Shown in pieces: positions 7,344-16,400 of a DNA stretch of 22,265 nucleotides. The position numbers and the translations under genes were made by a program. The notes under the pieces were generated by a model. That model searched no databases. It was not told where the DNA came from and worked only from the letters and a program-made list of their open reading frames with translations. Position 1 is the stretch's first letter, and every line of letters starts with the position of its first letter. The stretch spans positions 1-22,265 of IMG/VR virus record IMGVR_UViG_3300030109_002837, one strand, 5' to 3'. This DNA comes from a virus.

Positions 7344-7786
7344 CGACATTTGATGAGGGTATTGATGTAGTACTTGGTGTACTAAAAGATAACTGGACTA
7401 GAAGTAACACTAACAACTTCAAACCAGTAATCATAGATATAGCAGATGTTTCACCTGAACGTGGAAAGAGACTTGACCTTGATAGAACCGATTACATCAT
7501 GGTCTTTGAGACAGCGCATAACGAAGAGTTGCCTGAAATGCTATACGATTTCGTCACTACACGTATCAACATCACAGTAGATATGCGCACTACGAGAAGC
7601 AGAGACCAACTGAAAAAAATGGAAAATGAATTAAGAAGATGCATACATCTTAAAAGAAAAGGCGACGGTGTAAACTTTGACAGGCTAGTGTACAAAACAC
7701 GTACCGATTTGTCAGATAGGAGTAAAAAACTGTTCAGAATGACCTTTCAGATAGAAGTTGTTATCTTTGCAGAGTTAATCCCATGA
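7337..7786 (+). CDS. Tail terminator/neck protein-like
   Basis: 149 aa, the usual size for tail-terminator or tail-completion proteins. AAAAGGAG upstream and ATG 7337 overlapping the preceding TAG. Pattern: N-terminal helix DEGIDVVLGVLKDNWT, strand PVIIDIADVSP, then DYIMVFETAH, strands RINITVDMRTT, a helix KKMENELRRCIHL, then a final strand pair LSDRSKKLFRMTFQIEVVIFAEL. This alpha-beta order with VTIDIRT-like strand and a helix of the 'EVRRIL' type is what phage terminator proteins show. Position directly upstream of the tail tube gene agrees. It would cap the tail tube and join it to the connector. Call is by pattern and context. Confidence 0.6.
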   Translation: MVATFDEGIDVVLGVLKDNWTRSNTNNFKPVIIDIADVSPERGKRLDLDRTDYIMVFETAHNEELPEMLYDFVTTRINITVDMRTTRSRDQLKKMENELRRCIHLKRKGDGVNFDRLVYKTRTDLSDRSKKLFRMTFQIEVVIFAELIP

Positions 7787-7800
7787 GGTGAGAGAGAGCC

Positions 7801-10086
7801 ATGCCGTCGACAGTATACAAGAGTGATTTGTCCGAGATTACATTCGGACACGAAACTGGAGTGAGATTAGAACACGATTATGCAGCAGGTACATCTTTCA
7901 CTCAAGGCTCATGTTCTTACAACGATGCTACAACAATAACACATGGTGCTAATGCGAATATAGTTACTGGATTACGAGTAACAGGTACAGGTATTCCAGC
8001 CGATGCATACGTTGCAGCGATATTAAGTACTACTACATTTCAATTATCAGTATCAACAACTGGGGGTAGTTTAAGCAGTCAGACGCTTACTTTTGACCCT
8101 GATTTTAAGTTCATCGCTGGTGGTGGCGATAAAGATACAGTAAAGGACACCAGTGTTATTTCTTTTAGAGGTGGGCAAGAAGATACCCCTGTGTTTCAAG
8201 GCATTCTTGAATACCCAAACGGTATGTTAGTTGGTAGTAAAGTAATATTCACAATAGGAAGCGGTAGTCCTGAATGGGATACGCAAGACGATTATGCGGT
8301 ATCGGGTAGGATGTTTACTATAATTAAACAAGAAGTTGCTACAAGTGGTGATAACAACGGATGTACTGAAATTACTATTACACCTGCGTTAAAAACTCTT
8401 CATGAAACACTAGATAAAGATTCTAAGACTAATGATGTAATGACTATCTTACCTTTCACGACACCTGCGATGGATGTAGGTATGCAACACGCTGATGCAG
8501 CAAACGCATCTGCTGAGAGCGTATTGACTGACCAATTCGTTGGACTGGTAAGCACTGTCGCACTTCCTGAGACTAAAGTAGACCTCAAGAGATACCACGT
8601 TGTTGGACTTGGTAGAGATATAGCGGTTCAAGTGCCGGGTAGATTTACTAATGTCGGTGGCTCATTTGAGTGTAACATACACAATGGCCGATGGTTCTAT
8701 TATTGTCTAGGGCACGAAGTTGTAAGTGCACCGGAAGTTAGGCAAGACGGTCATACTAATGATACATTTTCTTTATCCTCTGCTGTTTATTCAGGAGATT
8801 CTTACATAGCATTCGATAGTAGTGGTAGCACTAATCCAGCAATTGGTGGAACAGATATAGGCGTGGGCGACTACATTTTCTTACTCGGAAATACCTTAGT
8901 CACTGACGGAGATGCCACAGGTAACTCTGCTACTAATACCATAAATATGGTCGACGTGCAAACATACAGAGATACTGGTGTTGGCGGCGGCCTTGCTGCT
9001 GATGCTTGGCCTAATGTAAACGCTACGCAAATAATTGATAAAGCGATAAAAGAAGAAGCAAGAAGAATTGTAGCCATTACTGTAACTGGTGGTGCTGGTA
9101 AAGTTTGGTTAGATGACCCGTTACAATATTCGTATGATGATAATACAGTAGTAGAGTTTGCTAGATATGCAGCAGATGATAGCCATGGTAGTCCACATAG
9201 AAACACGACCACAGGGGCAATCACTAAACCAGTCAGTCATTTGTTCTTCTCTCGTACAACTGTGCCTTCTTTTGCTATGGAAGTCAGTGTTAGAAGAAGA
9301 GACATAGACAGTAACGATGGTACTACCGATGGTGGTACAGGAGATTCAAAACAACTAACACGTGTCTTTAGAGGCTGTAAAGTCAAAGATTTCTCACTTA
9401 CCACAGATACAGACGCTGCTCTAAGATTGACAGCAAACTTCGATTCAGCGTTGTGTTACACAGATACTGGTAGGTTAGAAGCAAGTAACAAAGGAGATAG
9501 ATACAATACACACAGACTCTTTGAAGATACTGCTAATACAGAAGTGAAGAGAAAAGTGTCGGGTATAGGCAAAGGTACACAGAAACCGTTTATGTTCTAC
9601 AACGGTTCTATATCTATGCTAGGAACAACACTGGGTCAAGTTGTTTCATTCACGTTAAACGGTAAGACTGGTGTAGAGCAGTACTATACTATTGGAGCGT
9701 CTAATATAGCAAACAGTGCTACCGACCAAGTTCCATTTGCTGGCACTCGTAATCCTACACTAGCAGTAGAGGGTAAAACAGAGTATGACCTTGAGATGGA
9801 GATAATCGTAGACGACCCATTGTTCTATCACAATATGCGTAGAGCAGTGGAGAACTTTGATGATACAGATGAGACTGAACAAACTGATTCAGACATGATA
9901 CGCTTGTCTTTCACAAAACAAGTATCTAGCGGTACAGCAGAATCTATTGACATACTAATGGATGACTATTACATTGTTGAAGCACCGTTGCCTGTACCTG
10001 AGGATAAAGGACCACTCAGAGCAAAACTAAAGATTCTACCTAAGTCAGTCAAGGTTATTGCTGTTGATACAGTCATACATGCTTGA
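7801..10086 (+). CDS. Major tail tube protein, enlarged by inserted domains
   Basis: 761 aa, far larger than most tail tube proteins (often 150-350 aa). TGAGGTGAG overlaps the previous stop and places ATG 7801. The N-terminal segment (STVYKSDLSEITFGHETG) resembles the opening of tail tube proteins in archaeal and marine viruses. Residues about 34-99 are an inserted beta module (see separate entry). Tube-like strands resume around FKFIAGGGDKDTV and VFQGILEY, with GRFTNVGGSFEC (about 282-293) typical of the 'inner' tube sheet. Another insertion-like Asp/Gly/Ser-rich part follows (about 320-400). The C-terminal half repeats the tube theme (VPSFAMEVSVRRRD, LTRVFRGCKVKDFSLTTDTD, PFMFYNGSISM, EYDLEMEIIVDD). 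Two tube-like halves could indicate an internally duplicated tube protein. Position before chaperones and tape measure fits. Confidence 0.7.
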   Translation: MPSTVYKSDLSEITFGHETGVRLEHDYAAGTSFTQGSCSYNDATTITHGANANIVTGLRVTGTGIPADAYVAAILSTTTFQLSVSTTGGSLSSQTLTFDPDFKFIAGGGDKDTVKDTSVISFRGGQEDTPVFQGILEYPNGMLVGSKVIFTIGSGSPEWDTQDDYAVSGRMFTIIKQEVATSGDNNGCTEITITPALKTLHETLDKDSKTNDVMTILPFTTPAMDVGMQHADAANASAESVLTDQFVGLVSTVALPETKVDLKRYHVVGLGRDIAVQVPGRFTNVGGSFECNIHNGRWFYYCLGHEVVSAPEVRQDGHTNDTFSLSSAVYSGDSYIAFDSSGSTNPAIGGTDIGVGDYIFLLGNTLVTDGDATGNSATNTINMVDVQTYRDTGVGGGLAADAWPNVNATQIIDKAIKEEARRIVAITVTGGAGKVWLDDPLQYSYDDNTVVEFARYAADDSHGSPHRNTTTGAITKPVSHLFFSRTTVPSFAMEVSVRRRDIDSNDGTTDGGTGDSKQLTRVFRGCKVKDFSLTTDTDAALRLTANFDSALCYTDTGRLEASNKGDRYNTHRLFEDTANTEVKRKVSGIGKGTQKPFMFYNGSISMLGTTLGQVVSFTLNGKTGVEQYYTIGASNIANSATDQVPFAGTRNPTLAVEGKTEYDLEMEIIVDDPLFYHNMRRAVENFDDTDETEQTDSDMIRLSFTKQVSSGTAESIDILMDDYYIVEAPLPVPEDKGPLRAKLKILPKSVKVIAVDTVIHA
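7900..8097 (+). other. GTGIP beta module in tail tube protein
   Basis: Encodes a Thr/Ser/Gly-rich module with SCSYNDATTITHG, VTGTGIPADAYVA, TTFQLSVSTTGGS and SQTLTF. The same order of motifs appears once in the giant tail-tip protein (15445-15650). It sits near the tube N-terminus as a likely surface insertion. Confidence 0.65.
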
Positions 10087-10095
10087 GGTGAAATA

Positions 10096-10839
10096 GTGTT
10101 ACCAACTGCTGTAAAGAGAGTTCAATTCTACTCTCGAAACTCTCATGAAAACTATGTCTATTGGTTAATCGACAATGCTGGTATACCATACACGGAAGAG
10201 TTGTTCAAGACTAATTCTAGAAATGTAGTAGATTCTATGGTTATGAGAATGATTAACGAAGGTAATACAATTACCGAAGAAACTGTACTCGCACCTATCG
10301 CTAGAGAAATAGAAGATACACCTGTTGAAACAATCGTCGAAAAAATAGAGGAAGAAGAACCTTCATGGGTAGGGGCCGCTAGGGATGTACTAGGCGACGT
10401 AGTAGAAGACGTAGTTGAAGAAACTCCTGTAGAAGATGTTGTTGAGATTGTTGAGAACGTTATCGAAGATACAGTGGGAATTACTATTGACAGACCTGTC
10501 AAAAATATTGTTGAAGATGAACAAGAAGTGATGATAGTCCCCGAAGTAGACAACCCATTCGGTGGTGAAGTGGACTACAATTCTTTCACTGTAAGAGAAC
10601 TCCAAAAAGAATGTAAAGCGCGTGGAATCACTATTCGTGGCACTAAATCTGAGGTAGTGTTAAGGCTACGACACGATGACGCGGGTATTGTCGAGCAACC
10701 GACACAAGGTGTAACAGAAGCCCACTCGCAAGAGTCTGCCGATGTAACGCCGGATGCCCCCTCGCAAGAGGCTGCAACCGAGGAAGTGACAACAGATGAC
10801 GATAGTAGACAAACAGAACTTACTGACGAAGAAGAGTGA
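10096..10839 (+). CDS. SAP-domain protein with acidic repeat linker, tail gene cluster
   Basis: 247 aa. GTG 10096 is set by TGAGGTGA overlapping the previous stop, with 5-base spacing. The N-terminus (1-75) is a compact domain opening with KRVQFYSRNSHENYVYWL. Residues about 85-150 are an acidic Val/Glu/Asp repeat (VVEDVVEETPVEDVVEIVEN). Residues about 162-196 are a SAP motif (FTVRELQKECKARGITIRGT then KSEVVLRL), normally a small DNA-binding or docking helix pair. The C-terminus is disordered, with two SQE-containing repeats. It overlaps the chaperone gene by 44 bases. SAP domains near tail chaperone genes are seen in other viruses, but the function here is unknown; a tail-assembly helper or minor virion protein is possible. 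Confidence 0.65.
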   Translation: MLPTAVKRVQFYSRNSHENYVYWLIDNAGIPYTEELFKTNSRNVVDSMVMRMINEGNTITEETVLAPIAREIEDTPVETIVEKIEEEEPSWVGAARDVLGDVVEDVVEETPVEDVVEIVENVIEDTVGITIDRPVKNIVEDEQEVMIVPEVDNPFGGEVDYNSFTVRELQKECKARGITIRGTKSEVVLRLRHDDAGIVEQPTQGVTEAHSQESADVTPDAPSQEAATEEVTTDDDSRQTELTDEEE

Positions 10840-11158
10840 ACAACGACACGAAATCCGTGTAGACAAAGAAAATACTGATATGATAATGGAAGTATGGGTT
10901 AGAGAATTAACTTTCTTTGACGTACAACAAGCCGCACAAAGTATGTTTCAGATGGATGGCGATGACATATCGCTAAACCTTGAAGGGTATTGGCGTTACG
11001 CATTTTCAAACTGGGTTGTAAGAACAAACCCGGAACTTACCGTAGACGACATGATGAATCTAAATGCATATGTCGGTCAACAGATAGCCTCTCTATTACC
11101 AAAGCCGGATGAACTGGCGGAGGCAATGCAGGGGGGTTTTACGAAAGCGAACAACTGA
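10796..11158 (+). CDS. Tail assembly chaperone, short (G-type) form
   Basis: 120 aa, ending at TGA 11156-11158. ATG 10796 follows GAGGAAGTGA (10780-10789) and overlaps the SAP gene by 44 bases in another frame. The central part (MEVWVRELTFFDVQQAAQSM, then YWRYAFSNWVVRTNPELTVDD and a C-terminal helix AYVGQQIASLLPKP) has the size and helical pattern of the lambda gpG class that helps the tape measure fold and recruits tail tube subunits. The gene lies directly before the tape measure gene and ends just past a slippery heptamer, which is the hallmark of this class. Identification is by position, frameshift signal and general pattern. Confidence 0.75.
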   Translation: MTIVDKQNLLTKKSEQRHEIRVDKENTDMIMEVWVRELTFFDVQQAAQSMFQMDGDDISLNLEGYWRYAFSNWVVRTNPELTVDDMMNLNAYVGQQIASLLPKPDELAEAMQGGFTKANN

Positions 11159-11165
11159 GGGTTCG
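11134..11165 (+). promoter_or_regulatory. Programmed -1 ribosomal frameshift site
   Basis: The heptamer G GGT TTT at 11134-11140 is in the right phase for X XXY YYZ slippage from the chaperone frame (codons GGT TTT) to GGG TTT in the -1 frame. Seven bases further on, CGAAC (11148-11152) can pair with GTTCG (11161-11165) around an 8-base loop that contains the zero-frame TGA; this is a modest possible stimulator. The -1 frame is open from 11113 to the TAA at 11431-11433. Confidence 0.8.
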
Positions 11166-11433
11166 GCAATTTCTAAAGAAAAAGGTAATTAAAAATCCTG
11201 ACGATTTAGAGATGCAGATGCAGTTGTTCGCATACATCGTAGCGAAACATTACAGCATATCACTACATGAGGTATACCATATGAGCGAGGCCGTCTTCAA
11301 ACAATCTCTATCATGGGCACTTGCTGTCAATGAAGAAGAACGCCTAGCAGAGAAGAAACAAGACCTAGAAAATAGAACAGATAGCACTGATGTTGTAGAG
11401 TTTGATTATTCATTTTTAGAGGGAGAAGATTAA
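11140..11433 (+). CDS. Tail assembly chaperone, T-domain reached by -1 frameshift (GT-type fusion)
   Basis: After slippage at 11134-11140 the ribosome would read YESEQLRVRQFLKKKVIKNP and continue for 97 codons to TAA 11431-11433, giving a fusion of about 212 aa (115 residues of the G part plus this T part). The T part is helical: MQMQLFAYIVAKHYSISLHE, then HMSEAVFKQSLSWALAVNEE and an acidic C-terminus. An independent start at ATG 11212 has no ribosome site and would discard an apparently meaningful N-terminal stretch, so the fusion is preferred. In lambda the GT fusion binds the tape measure protein, which is the very next gene here (start 11435). Confidence 0.75.
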   Translation, partial: YESEQLRVRQFLKKKVIKNPDDLEMQMQLFAYIVAKHYSISLHEVYHMSEAVFKQSLSWALAVNEEERLAEKKQDLENRTDSTDVVEFDYSFLEGED

Positions 11434-11434
11434 C

Positions 11435-12280
11435 ATGGCACTAGGAGCATTACTCAATTCATTAGCCAGCGTATCTAGTAGCCTTAGTGTCATAGGTAGC
11501 ACAATGAGCACACTAGGCAGTGTAGCCAGTAGTATAGGTGAAGCACTTGGTAAAGCCTTCAGTTTTGCTGGTAAAGTAGCGAGAAAAATATTTAATGAAA
11601 TAAGGGAGGCTTTCGAGCCTTTGACAGAGGCTTTGAGGTCTGCATGGAACGCTACCGTTATGCCGATATGGAATCTAATGAAAGAGGGAATGATGTTTTG
11701 GGTTAACATATTCAAAGGTGAATGGGGCAAGGCATTAGATAATGTCAAAACTATATGGAATGGTACTTTTGGTAAACTATGGTCGGGACTAAAAGCAGGT
11801 GCTACCTTAGCCTTTAACGGAATCAAAACCATTGGAACACTCGTTTTTAATGGTATGAGCGTTATATTTGATGCTACCATAGGTAGAGCATTCAGTGGTC
11901 TTAAGTCAGCAGCACAAAGTGTATTTGATGTAATTGGCAGTGCTTGGGATACAGTTACAGGTGTAATGCAATCTGTGTATGATAAGACACTAGGTAAGAT
12001 ATTCGATAAAATAGGTGGCGCTCTTAAGGGCATATTTAATTTTGGCAAATCAGTAGTTGGTGGAGTCAAAGATTTAGGAAGCAGTGCCATAAACGCTGTC
12101 ACTGGTGGCGGTGGGGGTGGAGATTCACCTAGTGGTGGTGGAGGCCACACTTTCAACATGACATTCAATCTAAGCGGTCTCACAGACCGTACTGATAAAA
12201 GACAGTTCGCAAGAGAAATCAGCGACTTAGTGCAACAAGAAATGTCTCGTAACATTGGTGGTGTAGGTAGAGGTAGGTGA
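11435..12280 (+). CDS. Tape measure protein, short
   Basis: 281 aa, very short for a tape measure (commonly 600 to over 1,000 aa). ATG 11435 follows the chaperone stop by one base; GGGAGAA upstream. The N-terminal half is Ser/Ala/Gly-rich helix (LASVSSSLSVIGSTMSTLGS), followed by amphipathic helices with Trp (RSAWNATVMPIWNLMKEGMM) and repeated hydrophobic units with a WNGTFGKLWSGLK/FDVIGSAWDTVTG rhythm that resembles tape measure repeats. A Gly-rich linker (GGGGGG...GGGG, about 225-240) separates the C-terminal piece NMTFNLSGLTDRTDKRQFA followed by REISDLVQQEM, which is a typical tape measure C-terminal motif. It would set tail length and be ejected with the DNA; the length suggests a short tail. 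Confidence 0.8.
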   Translation: MALGALLNSLASVSSSLSVIGSTMSTLGSVASSIGEALGKAFSFAGKVARKIFNEIREAFEPLTEALRSAWNATVMPIWNLMKEGMMFWVNIFKGEWGKALDNVKTIWNGTFGKLWSGLKAGATLAFNGIKTIGTLVFNGMSVIFDATIGRAFSGLKSAAQSVFDVIGSAWDTVTGVMQSVYDKTLGKIFDKIGGALKGIFNFGKSVVGGVKDLGSSAINAVTGGGGGGDSPSGGGGHTFNMTFNLSGLTDRTDKRQFAREISDLVQQEMSRNIGGVGRGR

Positions 12281-12284
12281 TTGA

Positions 12285-13409
12285 ATGGCAAAGGGCATAC
12301 CAATCAGACTTATTCAAGAAAACGGCAATACCATTGAGTTAGATGCTACAACCATGGTACTAAGCACAACCCGTAAAGTTGGTGGTTCACCTATACCATT
12401 CACTGGGAGTAAGCGTATAGGTATGGATTTGAACGTCAATAGTGCTATGATAAATATTCAAGGTATCATCGCAGATGACAGAGAAGGCACAAAGAGTACA
12501 GCACACAGTGGTACGATTAATTTTGGTGTTACAAAAGATGGTCTTCAATTTAATACATCTGCTAATTTAACTAGACTAGTTGATAACGTTACTAAAATAA
12601 ACTTACAAACTTTTGAGACAGCAGTAAGTGGTGATGAAAAAATAATTACTTTTACAAACGTCACTGATAGAACCGATGGTGGTAGCACAAGTGATACGAC
12701 TCGATACGATGCTAATGCTGGAACAGGTGGTACACCGACTATTTTAGTAAACACAAGCAATGCTACATCTGTTGAATTGGCAACTGCTTTGACAGACTAC
12801 ATAAATGCACAACATTCTTCTGATTTCACTGCTACATTACAAGAGGGCGTGGACTACAATAACCAAACGCTTAATTGTGTAGTAAATATTGCAATGACTA
12901 GTTTAGGTAAAAACAGCGCTATGAGTAGAACTACACCTAGAATGCGATATTTTAGGTTTGTAGAACAGCCTCAAATTACTAAGTTTGCTGGAGGGTCAGA
13001 TGGTGGAAAGAAATCTGCTGGTGACAAAACTATGGATTTATACGGTATAATCAACAACAGTAAGAGAAGAGGCCCGGTGAGTGATTTCTTTAACAGAAAA
13101 AACGGTAGACAAAGTGAGGTAAAAGATTACATTGTTGGAATACAGATACCGTATAACTCTACTTTGAAAGCAACTGGTGGTGACCAATACGTTGCAAGAA
13201 ACTTCTTCATGCCTACTGGTAATTATGATGGACATGATAAAACATCAGAAGGTAATGATTTACCAGCCAGTGTAGATTTTTCTATGAAGGAGGAAACTAC
13301 TGGGATACAAGGGTCAGTGCAAAAGTTTGACATTACATACGATGCTGGAGAGTCGGTTTACAATTTTAATATGATATTCGCACCGATAGATAATTTGATT
13401 CTATCATAG
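12285..13409 (+). CDS. Distal tail/baseplate protein candidate
   Basis: 374 aa. ATG 12285 lies 4 bases after the tape measure stop, with GAGGTAGGTGA upstream. The opening IPIRLIQENGNTIELD and later SKRIGMDLNVNSAMINIQGI read as a beta-rich tail core. Residues about 100-225 look like an inserted domain (NATSVELATALTDYINAQHS followed by FTATLQ, a pattern seen in many phage tail insertions), and the core resumes at RMRYFRFVEQPQITKFAGG and ends with YDAGESVYNFNMIFAPID. In siphoviruses the gene after the tape measure usually encodes the distal tail hub, and the next the tail-tip protein, which fits this order. Exact family not recognised. Confidence 0.55.
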   Translation: MAKGIPIRLIQENGNTIELDATTMVLSTTRKVGGSPIPFTGSKRIGMDLNVNSAMINIQGIIADDREGTKSTAHSGTINFGVTKDGLQFNTSANLTRLVDNVTKINLQTFETAVSGDEKIITFTNVTDRTDGGSTSDTTRYDANAGTGGTPTILVNTSNATSVELATALTDYINAQHSSDFTATLQEGVDYNNQTLNCVVNIAMTSLGKNSAMSRTTPRMRYFRFVEQPQITKFAGGSDGGKKSAGDKTMDLYGIINNSKRRGPVSDFFNRKNGRQSEVKDYIVGIQIPYNSTLKATGGDQYVARNFFMPTGNYDGHDKTSEGNDLPASVDFSMKEETTGIQGSVQKFDITYDAGESVYNFNMIFAPIDNLILS

Positions 13410-13428
13410 ATAACTTGGGGGGAGACGA

Positions 13429-16400
13429 ATGACAGTAATTAGCCGTAAGACACATGGCTTCTTTTTCAACGGTATCACTGACAGTATCATAGTTCCTGAA
13501 GGTGACTTTAGCGAATTAGGGCATAGAACCACAAGAGGGACTGACGACGTACGAGTTATCCTATCTGAAAATGCACCATTGTCTACACGTGATAGCGTAG
13601 CAACATCGGGTATTTTCAATAAGAATCTAACAATAGAAGCGTGGGTAATGCCTGATTGTGGCGGTACAATAATAGAGAAAGAGGGTCAATACAAACTTTC
13701 ACTCGGTAATATAGACACACCCGGTCCAGCGACTTTTGAGGTATTCATGGAGGGTGAAGGTGGTGAAGAAAGATATTATTTAACCACAGCGACACTAGCA
13801 ACAGACAGATACGAAGGCACTGTCTATCCCCATATTGAATATCAAGGTGTACAGGACTCATACAATAGATTTGTTGGAAGTAGAGACGATGCGACTGAAC
13901 TAAACAAAAACCATAGACCTTTGATTCATGTAGTAGCAACGGTAAGAACCACAGCCATAGAACTATACATTAACGGGGAGTTAGTTGTAAGACAATCTAT
14001 CAAAGACAGAGATTTAGCGCTAAAGCCTTCTACCAAGCAAACATACATTGGAGGTAAAGGTGGTAAGTTTAGAGGTACGATGGAAGGCATTCATCTTAAT
14101 GCGTCATTCAAGACTTCAATGATAGAAGGTAACTCTCCGTTATCGGATAGTGATACTTTACTTCTATACAGATTTGAAGAGCCTATCGCTCCTGTTGAAA
14201 CAGTATATACGTTTTCTTCGATTGCAAATAATAGCACGCAGATAGATGGACAAAATGTAACTGTGTCACAAATTAGTATGAGTACAGCCGATGCTATTGA
14301 TTTAGCCAAAAAACTCACTGGTTTGTCTAGTGTGTCAGGTAACTATGTATTTTGTAAAGATGTAACAGGAGTACACAACTATTCAAGCGGAGATTACAAA
14401 GTACTAGATTCTTTATCGGGTACTCTTGTTGAACATTCTGTTTCACATACACCATATAACCTTCTAATCAATCCTGATGGAATTGACCCGGATACAAAAG
14501 CACCAAACAACAAACCGCCTGAAAGAGTACGTTTGCTTAGTATTAATGTCGGTACAGGCAATATGCTAGTATCTAGTATTCATCTCGATTTTGCTACATC
14601 TGTAAATGGTTTGCGTAGCGCATTGCACACTAGAACCTCAGGTGTAGACAATCACTTTGTTGTGGTGAGTGCGGATATGTTGCTTGATTCTTCAACTGGT
14701 AATCCGTATCAACCACCTCATTATACGTCCCAAATTATAGATAGGACAGGACAAATGATAATTGATGAAAGTGACTTTGAAAATCATGGATTTGTTTATT
14801 CTAGTGCAATTGCCACAACTACATCTGATACAAACAATCCCTTTGCAGTAGTATGGCCTACTAGTGTAAGTGAGGATTTCCAAATAGGCCATAGCGGTAG
14901 ACACATTAAGAATCATGTCGAAGGACATTCTTTCTTACGTATGTTGCCAAAGGCTATTGATGAAATAATAGACCAACAGGGGAATGGTAGTGCAGATATC
15001 GTTGATGTGATGTATAGTGATATGCACAAAGGTGTAGAGAAGCAAGTTACCGTAAATAGTCTAGTAGATGTGTATAGAGATTTTAGCGATGTGGTAATAG
15101 ACAATGTTGTTAGTTCTAGTACAGTAACCGCAGCATATAATTCTTACAATGGAACAGCAAGCCCACCTGCTGGTAAAAGGAAACTAATTGCAATAGGTGG
15201 TCCTGATTTTGATTACACTCCCTTTGCGCTAAAAGGCCCGATACCGCAATATAACAAATATGATGCTAATAACGATGAGACCCATCACGATAGTAATATT
15301 AGAGATTATCATGTTACTCCATCTAAAGAAAGTAGAGTTGCTATATTACATGTACCTAGATTGGCAGACTTAACACCTACGTTAGCGCCTTATGTAGAAA
15401 TACATTACAATGCCATTGATTTAACAGGAGCGAGTATAAGTAAAACATTTACAGATGCTACGTGTGATTACAATAACGACCCAACTATTACCATGGATAA
15501 TACGGCCTTTGTAATACCGGGTATGGCTGTGTCAGGCACTGGTATACCTACTGGTGCTACTGTCTCTAGCGTTACTAATGGAACTACATTTGAATTAAGT
15601 GCGTCGACCACTGGTGGCTCTAAAACAAACCAAACACTAACCTTCACTACTGTTGTTCAACCTCTACTAATGGTAGAGAAAACCGTACCTTCATCTGATA
15701 CATTAGTAACAGGTTCCGAATATGTCTATGATGCTATAATCAACTCAATTGCATCAGGGCATACTATCTATGCTCCGGGTGGATACATAGATGTGTACGC
15801 ATCTGATTTTGGTATAGATAGCCCAATAGTACAAGAACACGGTTTAGTGGGCGATACATCAGAAGGATATTCTGCCGATACGGAAGTAGACGAGTCTTTG
15901 ACACCTGCTAATTACACTCCTAGAAACAATACGGATTCTGTACAAAACCGTACACCACAAGCCATAATTGAATCTGTGAGTACAAGTGGTGTGCATAACT
16001 CTGCATTCAACAGATTGTATCTAAATAAAATAGACCAAACTAAGACTTTGACCGATAAAGGTAGTTACTCTAGAATTGCTCCTGATGTAGTATTAAGCAG
16101 TGGTTCGGCAGGGCAATTCGATACTGGAACTGTATCATCTGCATCACCTATACACGAAACATTTGACATAATAGACAATCACATTTTAGCAGATGCAAAC
16201 GATGCTGATTTTAGAATCTTCATTCAACCTACTGACCGAAGAAGAAGTATGCAATTGCGTAATGTTAATTTGTCTACAAGATTCAATAGGGCAACTGTGC
16301 TTTACTTAATGAGTAGAGCGAAAGTAAGGTCGATTGAAGAGAGTGTAGGAGATGAAGGTGGTTACACCACATTGAGTTGTATAGGCGTAGGAGATAGCCT

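Noticed and set aside
7011-10086. Search for a tail sheath gene between neck and tube genes
   Set aside because: Only one large tube-like gene is present; no sheath-like protein was recognised, so contractile morphology is not supported within this window.
11212-11433. Independent 73-aa gene starting at ATG 11212
   Set aside because: There is no ribosome site before this ATG, and the same frame is open back to the slippery heptamer, so a frameshift product explains it better.
11416-12303. 295-codon antisense open frame opposite the tape measure gene
   Set aside because: It is a shadow of the tape measure codons, Pro/Leu/Ser-rich, with no convincing ribosome site, and the + strand gene is clearly real.
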